A program made the position numbers and the translations under genes. The notes below the pieces were generated by a model, which saw only the letters and a list, made by a program, of their open reading frames with translations, did no database searches and was not told the origin of the DNA. DNA of 64,000 nucleotides from M55B154 sp964345775 (GTDB lineage: Bacteria; Spirochaetota; UBA4802; UB4802). Location: the NCBI GenBank assembly GCA_964345775.1, contig CAYFSO010000001.1, positions 36,396-100,395 of the forward strand. The letters are read 5' to 3'. This document shows, one piece after another, positions 1 to 8,539 of the stretch. Position 1 is the first letter of the stretch, and each line of letters starts with the position of its first letter.

Positions 1-453
1 AGTTTCAGGATACAGGGCGCTTCGCGGGCATTTACCCATCAACTGGTTCGCCACAGGGTTGCCAGTTTTTCTCAGCAGTCCCAGCGATATGTTAACGAAT
101 CAGAATTTAATTACGTAATACCTCCCGATATACTTGAGAATGATGAGGCAGCCCGCGTGTACAGGGAATTCATAGAACAATCCCGCAGGGCATACAACAG
201 CCTCAGGGAAGCCGGCATCAAGAAAGAAGACGCCCGTTTCGTTCTTCCCAATGCACTTGAAAGCCAGATAGTTTTCAGTGCCAATTTCAGGGAACTCAGG
301 CACGTTTTTTCCCTCAGGCTGGAGAGGTTTGCACAGTGGGAAATACGCAGGGTGAGTGTTCAAATGCTGAAGTTACTTCAGGAAGAAGTCCCTTCCGTGT
401 TCGGCGATTACATCATCGACGAAACGAACTGGACGGCAAAGTCTTCGTTGTAA
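1..453 (+). CDS. thyX: Flavin-dependent thymidylate synthase ThyX, C-terminal part
   Basis: ThyX methylates dUMP to dTMP with methylene-tetrahydrofolate and reduced FAD. The reading frame is open from the first base of the window, so the N-terminus lies outside. Right at the edge the translation shows the ThyX signature: RHRVAS followed by FSQQSQRYV (the RHRxxSxxxxSxR motif that binds dUMP and FAD). Further on come VLPNALESQIVFSANFRELR and a C-terminal QWEIR stretch, where the conserved helix carrying the second arginine cluster lies. About 150 residues are visible, roughly the last two thirds of a usual ThyX. A GTG near 157 is internal and not the start. The gene runs convergently into the CoA-transferase with 16 bases between stop codons. 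Identity is secure; ThyX-only thymidylate synthesis is common in spirochaetes and many anaerobes. Confidence 0.95.
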   Translation, partial: SFRIQGASRAFTHQLVRHRVASFSQQSQRYVNESEFNYVIPPDILENDEAARVYREFIEQSRRAYNSLREAGIKKEDARFVLPNALESQIVFSANFRELRHVFSLRLERFAQWEIRRVSVQMLKLLQEEVPSVFGDYIIDETNWTAKSSL

Positions 454-469
454 GCTATACCGTACCGGC

Positions 470-2356
470 TTAAACAACGATGTCCGCATGTAACGGGCTG
501 AAAACGTATTGCATCACACCTTCCTCGAATGAACGGGTATATTCCACGCCAGCCTTTTCGAACACCCTTTTCATGCTGTCATTTTGCGGCAGTACGTTTG
601 CTGTCATCTTTTCTATTCCACGCTCACGCCCAATCTTTAGCAGGTACTTCACGAGAAAGGTCGCTATACCATATCCCTGGTATTCCTCGTCAACGATGAA
701 TGCCATTTCATATCCCTTTTCCCTTTCATCATAAGCGTACCTCGCTTCGGCGATAATACGTTCTATATCCCCGTGCTGAACGATACCCACTATGGCAAGA
801 GTATCATCGTAATCTATATTCACGTACTGCTGCATCTGCTTATGAGGCATTATACGTATCCTGGCAAAATACCTCAGGTACTTTGACTCATCGGAAAAGA
901 TGTAAAACAGGCGGCGCATCATGTCTTCATCAGAAGGCTTGACAGGCCTGAATTTCACTTCCAGTCCATCCCTGAACGTTTTTACTGTTTCGAGGGAGAC
1001 CGGGTATTCCATTGCATGTTGCATGAGGTACATCTGGTCCTGGTACACATACCCGGCTTTTTTTGCCTCTTCCAGCAACCGTTCGCGATGATTGGGGTGG
1101 GCAACATCGATCATGGCAAGGGCCCGTTCCCGTATTGACTTGCCAAACAGGTTGGCAACACCGTACTCGGTAATGACATAACGGGTAACACCCAGCATGG
1201 AACGCATCTGTTCAAAAGATTCAGGCGGACGTATCACAATATTGCTGTTCCCGTTCTGGTCAAGAGACCTCAGGGCCACAATAGCCTTCCCTCCCCGTGA
1301 AAATGCAGCCCCCACGGCAAAATTGAGCTTACTTTCATATCCCGATACCAGGTTATCACCGGAATGGAAGACTACCGACTCACCGGAAAGATCGATTTTC
1401 TTCACGTTCATCACGCTTGTAAGCCGTGGTATCCTGTATAGCGAAGTGGGGAAAGTAAGGCGGTTGAGAGGCATAAAGTCGAACATGGGATTTCGGCTTA
1501 CGTAATCATACAGCTCCCTGGAGCCATAACAGTAGCTGGTAGAAACAGGACTGATATTCCTCATACCCCTTTCCATGGATATCACACCCGATTCAACCAG
1601 GTCGATAACCCAGTCTGAAATAATATGACTGTACACCTTAAGGTTTTTCCTGGTTTTCAGGTGGGCCGCAACCGAATCGAACATTCGTCCCACGTGCAGG
1701 GCAACCGTTGAACCATCATCAATAAGATTTGATATATGCCACCCGATCCGATCGATTATCTCGTCATATCGTTTTGGTTTTCTTTCCAGCAATGGAACAT
1801 CACTTTCGATGATATGATCCACCTGGTCAATATGTATAGAAGTCTCCCCGTACGTCACTGGTACATACGGGTTCACCTCGGCGATCACAACCGAAGCGTT
1901 TTTTATGGCAATATTAGCCACGTCAATGGCAATGCCAAGACTCATGAATCCCCGGTGATCCGGAGGAGAAACCTGTACAATGGCAACGTCTACCCCTATT
2001 GCACCCGAAGAAAAGATAAAGGGGATCTCGACCAGGTGTGCGGGTATAAAGTCTACTTTGCCCTGTTCCACGTCCCTGGTAATACTTTCCCCCACATTAA
2101 AGGTTCTCAACCGGTACTTGTAAGAACTGGGATCATCACCACTCAGGTAATCCCCCATGGTGATAAGTTGAATTATTTCAAGGTCCTGCAGGCCGGGATG
2201 ATCCGATTTGAGTATGCCGTTAACTGTTTTAACTGGTGTAGCAGGGCCACTGCTGAGGAATATCCTGTTACCGGGATTAATAATAGCCGGTAACGAATCA
2301 ATAATTATCTTTTTATCATTATAAATGTCACGGATGTCTTTTCGGTTATTTCTCAT
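470..2356 (-). CDS. Acetyl-CoA hydrolase/transferase family protein fused to a GNAT acetyltransferase domain
   Basis: The first ~430 residues match the acetyl-CoA hydrolase / 4-hydroxybutyrate CoA-transferase family, which moves CoA between carboxylic acids. Seen: the glycine-rich segment near residue 125 (IVQVSPPDHRGFMSLG), the central GYESKLNF and GGKAIVALRS stretch, and ITEYGVANLFGKSIRERA towards the end of the transferase. Residues ~455-628 form a GNAT fold with FIVDEEYQGYGIATFLV as the acetyl-CoA-binding loop. Such transferase-GNAT fusions are known in deltaproteobacteria and relatives, and the GNAT part may acetylate or sense acyl-CoA. Start chosen at the ATG after a short AGG. It stands alone, convergent with thyX. 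It probably serves short-chain acid activation or acetate release; the substrate is not readable from sequence. Confidence 0.85.
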   Translation of the reverse strand: MRNNRKDIRDIYNDKKIIIDSLPAIINPGNRIFLSSGPATPVKTVNGILKSDHPGLQDLEIIQLITMGDYLSGDDPSSYKYRLRTFNVGESITRDVEQGKVDFIPAHLVEIPFIFSSGAIGVDVAIVQVSPPDHRGFMSLGIAIDVANIAIKNASVVIAEVNPYVPVTYGETSIHIDQVDHIIESDVPLLERKPKRYDEIIDRIGWHISNLIDDGSTVALHVGRMFDSVAAHLKTRKNLKVYSHIISDWVIDLVESGVISMERGMRNISPVSTSYCYGSRELYDYVSRNPMFDFMPLNRLTFPTSLYRIPRLTSVMNVKKIDLSGESVVFHSGDNLVSGYESKLNFAVGAAFSRGGKAIVALRSLDQNGNSNIVIRPPESFEQMRSMLGVTRYVITEYGVANLFGKSIRERALAMIDVAHPNHRERLLEEAKKAGYVYQDQMYLMQHAMEYPVSLETVKTFRDGLEVKFRPVKPSDEDMMRRLFYIFSDESKYLRYFARIRIMPHKQMQQYVNIDYDDTLAIVGIVQHGDIERIIAEARYAYDEREKGYEMAFIVDEEYQGYGIATFLVKYLLKIGRERGIEKMTANVLPQNDSMKRVFEKAGVEYTRSFEEGVMQYVFSPLHADIVV

Positions 2357-2405
2357 TGCCTGTCACGTGATATCGATATAAGAAGAACATCACCCGTAAT
2401 AACAG

Positions 2406-2435
2406 GAGCGGGATACGAAACACCATACCCCGCTC
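2406..2435 (-). terminator. Weak hairpin after the VWA lipoprotein gene
   Basis: Arms GAGCGGG and CCCGCTC flank a 16-base loop just beyond the stop of the VWA gene. There is no T-run behind it on the minus strand, so it may be an mRNA 3' stabiliser and not an intrinsic terminator. Confidence 0.25.
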
Positions 2436-2447
2436 TTAAGTATAATT

Positions 2448-3152
2448 CTATCTTTCTACATATTTACCATTATTCTCGTGGGCAAGTTCTTCCATGAAAG
2501 CTTCATCCTTGTCATCACCCAGGCCAATTGAATATATTGAAACCTTTCCAGCGCTGTTCAGCTTGTCCACGTTTTTAATAATGGCGGCAGGACGTGCGTC
2601 AGAAGGATGTCCATCCGAAAGAAAGAATATTATATCGGCACCATCTACCGAAAAGGAACGTTTAAGGCCTGCCATGGCATTTGTGCCGCCTGAGGCTGAA
2701 AGTTTTTTTACATATGCCATGGCAAGGCTTTTGTTCTTATCCGTGGCCGGAACCAGCATGGTTTTCCACATGTCAACCTTGCTGGAAAACGTTATAACCG
2801 TAAAATTCGTTGCAGGCTGCAGCCCCCTGATGGCAGGCAGAAGCTCACGCTTTGCGCTTGCCAGCTTGGTAGACTCCTTTTTCACCTGCCCCGAAACAAG
2901 GCCGCCCACCTTGCCACCGATCATATCGCCAACCTTGTCACCGGCTCTGCCCATAGCCTCAGCCCTGAGCTTATCGGTAACATTACCTTCGTTCTTACCT
3001 TCCATACTCCCCGAGATATCCACGAGAAAAATAATATTCTTGTCAAGGGTATTGACACCATAATACGTGTCAGACTTTGCAAACATGTAACAACCTGTAA
3101 AAGCGAATACAACAAATAACGAAACCACCAATACCATTATTCTGGTTTTCAT
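2448..3152 (-). CDS. VWA-domain lipoprotein
   Basis: A 234-residue secreted lipoprotein. The N-terminus has a hydrophobic signal and the lipobox FTGC near residue 20. The rest is a von Willebrand factor A domain with a complete metal site (MIDAS): DISGSMEG near residue 46, a conserved threonine in SGGTNAMAGL and the aspartate in FLSDGHPSD. An inserted segment of ~30 residues rich in glycine (GDKVGDMIGGKVGGLVSG) sits after the first motif and may pack on the membrane. VWA domains bind protein partners through the metal ion; here in the periplasm or on the outer membrane. GGAGG precedes the ATG at good distance. Transcribed divergently from the small protein at 3296. Partner unknown. Confidence 0.85.
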   Translation of the reverse strand: MKTRIMVLVVSLFVVFAFTGCYMFAKSDTYYGVNTLDKNIIFLVDISGSMEGKNEGNVTDKLRAEAMGRAGDKVGDMIGGKVGGLVSGQVKKESTKLASAKRELLPAIRGLQPATNFTVITFSSKVDMWKTMLVPATDKNKSLAMAYVKKLSASGGTNAMAGLKRSFSVDGADIIFFLSDGHPSDARPAAIIKNVDKLNSAGKVSIYSIGLGDDKDEAFMEELAHENNGKYVER

Positions 3153-3260
3153 ACTTTCCTCCGGTTTTTAGGAAATATTATTGTAAGTCAACATTGACGG
3201 TACAGCCACATTGGTACTTATTTATCGCAATACGTCAAAACTTTTTTTATTTACTCCAGG

Positions 3261-3289
3261 TTGACCGGTATTTTTACAGTTAATATATT
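3261..3289 (+). promoter_or_regulatory. Sigma70-like promoter placing +1 at the start codon of the 3296 gene
   Basis: TTGACC (3261-3266), a 17-base spacer and TATATT (3284-3289). The expected transcription start is at or next to the ATG at 3296, and there is no Shine-Dalgarno sequence, so the mRNA may be leaderless. Confidence 0.5.
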
Positions 3290-3295
3290 ATATGC

Positions 3296-3631
3296 ATGTC
3301 AAAAAAGGAATTCATACATCCCCCGTTGAACAGTGTTATTGAATCGATTTCCGGACATTATGAATACGTCAACGAATCTATTTTAGATACCGGAGAAAAA
3401 AAACTATTATACTATACGGGTTATTCTGTTACAGACAGGAGTTGTTGTGGAACCGGTGGATGTATTTTCATCTCGATCCCCGGATACGTTATTAACCTGC
3501 GACATACTCATAAAACCGACGGAAGCTGCATATCTACTGTAGAGCCCATCGTTGACGATAAAGAGAGAACTCGCATTCGTCATTTGCTGAAAGGTGAGGT
3601 ATACCATCACCAGGTTATTTTCATTGAATAA
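3296..3631 (+). CDS. Small cysteine-containing protein of unknown function
   Basis: A 111-residue soluble protein that I cannot assign. The notable part is the centre, DRSCCGTGGCIFISIPGYV, with three cysteines close together, plus one more in the second half (GSCIST); the tail ends in HHQVIFIE. No signal peptide or membrane segment. The cysteine pattern could hold a metal or a redox disulfide, which is inference only. A promoter-like pair of hexamers lies directly upstream and no ribosome-binding site is visible. It ends 4 bases before the convergent stop of the STAS gene at 3636. Coding is likely because the frame is clean and the composition is protein-like, but the function is open. Confidence 0.7.
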   Translation: MSKKEFIHPPLNSVIESISGHYEYVNESILDTGEKKLLYYTGYSVTDRSCCGTGGCIFISIPGYVINLRHTHKTDGSCISTVEPIVDDKERTRIRHLLKGEVYHHQVIFIE

Positions 3632-3635
3632 CGCC

Positions 3636-4022
3636 TCATGGTTTCAGGTATCGAAAATGATTAACGGCTTCAACTTCGGTATTAAAAAACTTTATGAATT
3701 TCTCCAGGTTGATCACATCAAGAACTACCTTTACACTCTCCTTCACGTTTGATATAACCAGGTCGCCTTCTTCCTTTCTCAGCATTTTTGCCGTATTTAT
3801 CAGGATCCCTATCCCCGCACTATCGATATACTCTACTTCACCCATGTTAACCACGATTTTCCTTGCACCGCCACCAACCAGCGTGTGAAAGAGTACCCAG
3901 AAATCATTGGAGGTTTCAATATCCATTTTACCGGGAAAATCCACCTTGAAGATAACGGTACTATAATCAATATCCTTCTTGTTTACCGGTGAGATGTTGA
4001 TTATTTCGCAATTAATGTTCAT
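3636..4022 (-). CDS. STAS-domain anti-sigma-factor antagonist
   Basis: A 128-residue protein consisting of one STAS domain, the SpoIIAA/RsbV fold used in partner switching. Seen: the core strand KIVVNMGEVEYIDSAGIGIL, in which the serine of DSAG is the usual phosphorylation site, followed by the helix LINTAKMLRKEEGDLVISN. Unphosphorylated antagonists bind a kinase of the RsbW type; phosphorylated ones are reset by a SpoIIE-type phosphatase. Such a phosphatase domain lies at the C-terminus of the large hybrid kinase at 4579, so the two STAS proteins here are its plausible substrates. No RsbW-like kinase is seen nearby. Shares strong similarity in layout with the next gene, suggesting duplication. 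Ribosome-binding site is weak. Confidence 0.88.
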   Translation of the reverse strand: MNINCEIINISPVNKKDIDYSTVIFKVDFPGKMDIETSNDFWVLFHTLVGGGARKIVVNMGEVEYIDSAGIGILINTAKMLRKEEGDLVISNVKESVKVVLDVINLEKFIKFFNTEVEAVNHFRYLKP

Positions 4023-4091
4023 TTGTTATACCATCTATTCATCTAGTTTATTAACCTGCCCACCTGCTGGTACAGTATTCCTGGTTATCTC

Positions 4092-4466
4092 CTATATAAA
4101 CTTCAAGTAATTAACGGCTTCATTTACCGATGGAAACACCTTTATAAAACGTTGAAGATTGATGGGTTTAAAGATTATCTCAATCCTCTGCGGCATATCT
4201 ATGAATACAAGGTCTCCGCTCTTTGCTCTCAATAACTTGGTTATCTCTATTATGGCGCCGATACCCTGGCTGTCAATGAATTCCAGGCCATTCATATCGA
4301 TTATAATTTTTTTACCGCCACCGTTTACAATGGTAAACAGGAACTGGTATACATCGTTGGTGCGATCAATATCCATGAGATCGGCGATCTCAACCCTGAA
4401 AATGATAGTATCATAGTTAACATCTTCTACTTTCAACCTGGTCAATTCAATAATCTCAACTATCAT
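4092..4466 (-). CDS. STAS-domain anti-sigma-factor antagonist, second copy
   Basis: A 124-residue single STAS domain, related in sequence to its downstream neighbour (both share the pattern of IIF or VIF, then a DI.. segment, then GGGxKIxxxM). The phosphorylation-site loop reads GLEFIDSQGIGAI, with serine in DSQG. It therefore should be a phospho-regulated antagonist in a partner-switch pathway. It lies 69 bases upstream of the other STAS gene and 112 bases downstream of the hybrid kinase with a SpoIIE domain, all on the same strand, and may be co-transcribed with them. The two copies may report to different kinases or different outputs; the sequence does not tell. Confidence 0.88.
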   Translation of the reverse strand: MIVEIIELTRLKVEDVNYDTIIFRVEIADLMDIDRTNDVYQFLFTIVNGGGKKIIIDMNGLEFIDSQGIGAIIEITKLLRAKSGDLVFIDMPQRIEIIFKPINLQRFIKVFPSVNEAVNYLKFI

Positions 4467-4578
4467 TAATAATTCTTTCCTCGTAATTATAATAATAACG
4501 GGTCAGTGACAATTATGCATATTATGTTCATCAATGCAATAATAATTACGCAATTAATTCCCAGGAAGTTAAAAAACG

Positions 4579-7326
4579 TTACACGATATCCAGCACCATG
4601 ATAGTTACGTCATCTTCAAAGCTTTCGTTGTGCCCCATGCCTGCCCACCTTCTGATGGATAGAACAACGTCTTCCACAAGCGCCTCGCCATCACGGTGAA
4701 CATCATCGGCAATTTTTTTTATGAACTGTTCATATCCAAAAAGCTTACCTTCACTGTTTCGGGTTTCAATTATGGCGTCTGTATACAGAACTATCCTGTC
4801 ACCGGAATGTATATTCACAGTAGTTTCATCATATGTACCGTCTTCAACCCATCCTATGGGGAGAGACTTGGCCCATTCGGTAACTGTTTTGTCTTCCTGG
4901 AATAACAGCGGTGCCCAGTGTCCCGCGTTGGAAACAGTCATAATGTTCTTACTTGTGTCGATGAACACATAACAGGCCGTAATGTAATTACTCTGGAGGT
5001 AATCATGCATGGTCCTGTTAATGCTTGTCATCAGTTTACCCGGCTGGTCTGCATAATCCATGTAAAATCCGGTCACCATCTTGAACATGGCACAAATTAT
5101 TGCGGCAGAGATCCCATGACCTGAAACATCGGCCATGATAAAACCGGTATGATCTTCATCAATTTTGATAATATCATAGAAATCCCCTCCCATCTCCTGC
5201 ATGGGGATATACCTGTATGCCACCTGTATATGCGCCAGTTCAGGCAATTCCTGGATAACCACCGAGTGATGTATCTGGTGGGCAATAAAGAGGTCTCTCT
5301 TGATCATGCTCAGTTCATTATGTTCTTCCACCGACCTCTTCATTGAAATAAGGCTGCGCACCCTTGCTATCAACTCCTCCCTGTTCACCGGTTTTGAGAG
5401 ATAGTCATTTGCCCCTGACTGCAGGCCGGTAATGATGTCCTCTACCCTGCTTTTGGCAGTCAGCATCATAACCGGCAACTCGTGCATGGAATACTTCTCC
5501 CTGATCTTCCTGCAAACATCATAGCCTGACATGCGGGGAAGCATTACATCAAGCAGTATCAGGTCGGGCAACTGGCCTTCGTCTATCTTGTCCAGCAGGC
5601 GGTCAGCGCTCATTACATGATCAACGTGGTATCCTTCCATTGTTAGAAAATTGATCAGCACCTGCAGGTTGACCGGGTCGTCATCAACAATAAGCACATG
5701 CTTTGGATCTTCGTCATCACTGACCTGCGCATGTTGAAGTGTCAACTTTACTTCATCGTTAAAAATCCCGGTGTATTTCCAGGGAACTGGTTCTTCCCCG
5801 GCTTCAACAATACGGGTGGGTTCAACTGGTTCCGCTTTTGGCATGGTAAAATAGAACACTGAGCCCTGTCCGGGGCTGGATTCAGCCCATATTATACCCC
5901 CGTGCAGCTCCACGAGTTTCCTGGTAATGGCAAGGCCAAGCCCCGTCCCACCGAATCTTCTGGCATCAGAACCATCCGCCTGTTCAAATGATTCAAATAT
6001 TCGCTCAATCCTGTTTTCGGGTATCCCTATCCCTGTATCGGCAATTGATACCTCAATTATGTTTTTGCCGGGTATTTCACGTGAGGATACCGTGATAGAT
6101 CCCATTTCGGTAAACTTTACCGCGTTACCCACCAGGTTCATCATTATCTGCTGTATACGGTTCTCATCACCTTCAACAAACTCTGTTTCCCCCGGAATAT
6201 CCACTTCCACTGACAATTGCCTGGTCTCAATAACCGGTTGCAGAATTGACAGAACGAACTGAGCAACGGAGCATATATTCACCGTTGTTCGTACAAGTTC
6301 GATATCCCTGTTCTTCAACTTGGAAAAATCAAGGATGTCATCAACCAGGTATGAAAGCCTTTGCCCGCTTCTCACTATCAGGGCAAGGTCATGAACCGCT
6401 TCTTCGGGCATCCGGCCTCCAACACCACCAAGGAGTGATTCTGCAAGTCCTATCATGCCATTGAGTGGTGTACGTAATTCATGGGATATATTGGCAAGGA
6501 ACTCGTCTTTTAAATGGTCAAGTCTTTTCAGATCCCTGTTGTTGTCCTGCAGCTGCGAGATCTCCATGTTTATCATCCTGGTGAGATGATTGAAGGTATT
6601 TGCCAGCCGGCCTATCTCATCATTGCCCGTCACAGGTACCTCGTAATTCATGTTCCCGCTTTCAAATTCTGATACAGCAGATGTCAACCTGTCTATTGGC
6701 CTTGAAAAAAACCTGCTGAAAAAAAGGCCCAATATACTTACAACCAGGATAACCATGCCGGTGGCAACAAGTGCAAACATTCTCATTCTGCGAACAGGTG
6801 CCAGTATTTCTTCTTCTGAATACAACAACCTCGCCAGGCAAAGGGGACTTTTCCCGGGTAGTGAAGCCGTCTGTACAAACTGGTAACACTGGCCATTACC
6901 ATTGGGACATTTCACGTTTGAAAACCCCGTATTCCCTTCCAGGTGTTCCACCATCTCTTCATCCAGTTGTGCCATCTTCTCATCTTTAAGATCGATACCG
7001 GGGAACCGGGCAAGGACAATCCCGTTATAACGGGTCTTGGATGAAAGGAGAACCGCCTCTGCCGATATCAAGCCATCTTTGTCGAGCACCTGCATCATCT
7101 TCATGTATTCACCGGCATCCACCCGGGTTGAGTTGAGGTCTCCTCCATTCAGTAGCAGGGTATTCAGCACGGTTCGCGCCAGCATGCTTCCCTGCAGTTC
7201 TCCCTGGTGCATCAGCATTGATATTGTCTCATCCTTCTGCCTGTCCAGTATAAAGAGGGACACCGGGAGAGCAGCAAGCAGTGTGATTATTATAAAGGCG
7301 ATGATGAACTTGTAGCGTAACCTCAT
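4579..7326 (-). CDS. Membrane hybrid histidine kinase with receiver and SpoIIE-type phosphatase output
   Basis: 915 residues. Order: transmembrane helix (~5-27), a periplasmic sensor region (~28-180) with cysteines near 140, 147 and 163, a second transmembrane helix (~183-205), HAMP (~205-258), HisKA with phospho-acceptor His282 in ISHELRTPLNG, HATPase with N-box NLVGNAVKF, DTGIGIP and the GGTGLGL lid (~385-495), receiver with Asp593 in LILLDVMLPRMSG, then a PP2C/SpoIIE phosphatase (~700-914) with GGDFYD, MADVSGHG and SFEDDVTIMVL metal-site motifs. All catalytic residues look intact. The likely logic is a kinase controlling its own receiver and so the phosphatase, which would reset the STAS proteins encoded next to it. 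The start overlaps no gene; the barrel-TPR gene upstream ends 7 bases before it, so they are probably one operon. Confidence 0.93.
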   Translation of the reverse strand: MRLRYKFIIAFIIITLLAALPVSLFILDRQKDETISMLMHQGELQGSMLARTVLNTLLLNGGDLNSTRVDAGEYMKMMQVLDKDGLISAEAVLLSSKTRYNGIVLARFPGIDLKDEKMAQLDEEMVEHLEGNTGFSNVKCPNGNGQCYQFVQTASLPGKSPLCLARLLYSEEEILAPVRRMRMFALVATGMVILVVSILGLFFSRFFSRPIDRLTSAVSEFESGNMNYEVPVTGNDEIGRLANTFNHLTRMINMEISQLQDNNRDLKRLDHLKDEFLANISHELRTPLNGMIGLAESLLGGVGGRMPEEAVHDLALIVRSGQRLSYLVDDILDFSKLKNRDIELVRTTVNICSVAQFVLSILQPVIETRQLSVEVDIPGETEFVEGDENRIQQIMMNLVGNAVKFTEMGSITVSSREIPGKNIIEVSIADTGIGIPENRIERIFESFEQADGSDARRFGGTGLGLAITRKLVELHGGIIWAESSPGQGSVFYFTMPKAEPVEPTRIVEAGEEPVPWKYTGIFNDEVKLTLQHAQVSDDEDPKHVLIVDDDPVNLQVLINFLTMEGYHVDHVMSADRLLDKIDEGQLPDLILLDVMLPRMSGYDVCRKIREKYSMHELPVMMLTAKSRVEDIITGLQSGANDYLSKPVNREELIARVRSLISMKRSVEEHNELSMIKRDLFIAHQIHHSVVIQELPELAHIQVAYRYIPMQEMGGDFYDIIKIDEDHTGFIMADVSGHGISAAIICAMFKMVTGFYMDYADQPGKLMTSINRTMHDYLQSNYITACYVFIDTSKNIMTVSNAGHWAPLLFQEDKTVTEWAKSLPIGWVEDGTYDETTVNIHSGDRIVLYTDAIIETRNSEGKLFGYEQFIKKIADDVHRDGEALVEDVVLSIRRWAGMGHNESFEDDVTIMVLDIV

Positions 7327-7333
7327 GAACCAC

Positions 7334-8464
7334 CTATTGGAATTTTTCCATTGTTCTCAGGTGTTTTTTCGCCCTTGAAAGATAGACACGGGCCACCTGG
7401 TTTTCCGGATCTATGAGAAGTATTTTCTGCATAATTGATATACATGCTTCGTAATTCCTTTTGTTAAAGGCCTCGATACCGTTCTTTTCGAGTGTATCGA
7501 TCCTGTCTTTGAGCATGTTCCTGGTGTTTTCAAGCTTTTTGCCGGCCTTCTCCATGTAGGCGGACGCGTGGATCAGGTAAGGTATTGCAGTATAATACCT
7601 GTCCCTGGCAAGGAGTGCGACTGCCTCGTCATAGGCATTCTCTGCTTCCCTTATCTCTTCAAGTTTCTCGACAGCTTCATCCAGGTCGGGATCCAGGCTC
7701 AATGCCTTTTGAAAATATTCTTTTGCCTTCCCCGCCTTCCTGTTTTTCAACTCCTTTATACCTTTCCGGTAGTTCTCCCTGGCGCGGTCAAGGCTGGAAC
7801 GCATTTCCTTCCTGGCTTCTTCACGGTATTCCCCGGGTTCGCCGGCGGCAAGGGTATACGAAACCCCCATGTTGAAGGAATTATTCAGCAGGGGTTCTCT
7901 CGAAAGCCACACCTGGCTGTAGACGGCATCAACTCGAAGGGACAACCGGTGAGTGATCTTCACATATGACCCTGCTGTCAGAACATATCCTGGTTTGAAT
8001 GTATTCACCTCCTGCCCCGTAAGAACAGCATTTACCCGAAGGTACCGCAGGTCAAGGCCCGCTCCCGCAAAAAACCTGAAATTTTCATGCACGTCATAAT
8101 ATAACAGGGGAGCAAGGGTCATCTCGTACGAGTACAGGAAGGAATCATTACTGCTGGTAAACTCGTGGGATGAGAGAGCAAGCCGCGTATCTGCCATAAC
8201 ATACCGGTTTAACGGAAAGGTGATGTACATTCCGTATGCAATGGAGGAATTCAACTTACCACTGTAATATCCCGGTATACTGGAATAACCTCCAAAGAGG
8301 CCTATGGTTACACGATCATCGGGGATAACCGGCCCTGCATTATTATTCCCGGCATACGTACATTTTGAAATGAATAAAAACAGAACACAAATGCTGATCT
8401 GCAGAAACAGAAGCGGGACAACTTGCTGGCGGCATGCTGGTCTTTGAATTGTCAGATTCCCCAT
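7334..8464 (-). CDS. Outer-membrane barrel-like protein with C-terminal TPR repeats
   Basis: 376 residues. An N-terminal hydrophobic signal (VVPLLFLQISICVLFLFIS) ends near CTYAG. Residues ~45-210 alternate polar and hydrophobic residues with many aromatic and glycine turns, as in small eight-stranded outer-membrane barrels. Residues ~215-376 are helical, with TPR-like units such as AKEYFQKALSLDPDLDEA and ACISIMQKILLIDPENQVA. This fold combination would place a protein-binding arm in the periplasm. It stops 7 bases before the hybrid kinase with SpoIIE output, so it may act in the same pathway, for instance as an envelope sensor. No clear ribosome-binding site at the chosen ATG. Specific function unknown. 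Confidence 0.7.
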   Translation of the reverse strand: MGNLTIQRPACRQQVVPLLFLQISICVLFLFISKCTYAGNNNAGPVIPDDRVTIGLFGGYSSIPGYYSGKLNSSIAYGMYITFPLNRYVMADTRLALSSHEFTSSNDSFLYSYEMTLAPLLYYDVHENFRFFAGAGLDLRYLRVNAVLTGQEVNTFKPGYVLTAGSYVKITHRLSLRVDAVYSQVWLSREPLLNNSFNMGVSYTLAAGEPGEYREEARKEMRSSLDRARENYRKGIKELKNRKAGKAKEYFQKALSLDPDLDEAVEKLEEIREAENAYDEAVALLARDRYYTAIPYLIHASAYMEKAGKKLENTRNMLKDRIDTLEKNGIEAFNKRNYEACISIMQKILLIDPENQVARVYLSRAKKHLRTMEKFQ

Positions 8465-8539
8465 CAGGCGATACTATCACATCCATGTTTTAGTGTAAAT
8501 ATACAGTACGCTGTTTCAACACAAAGTCAAGACAGTTCT

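Noticed and set aside
1736..2293. 185-codon plus-strand frame inside the CoA-transferase gene
   Set aside because: It is antisense to a clearly conserved enzyme and has no ribosome-binding site or known domain.
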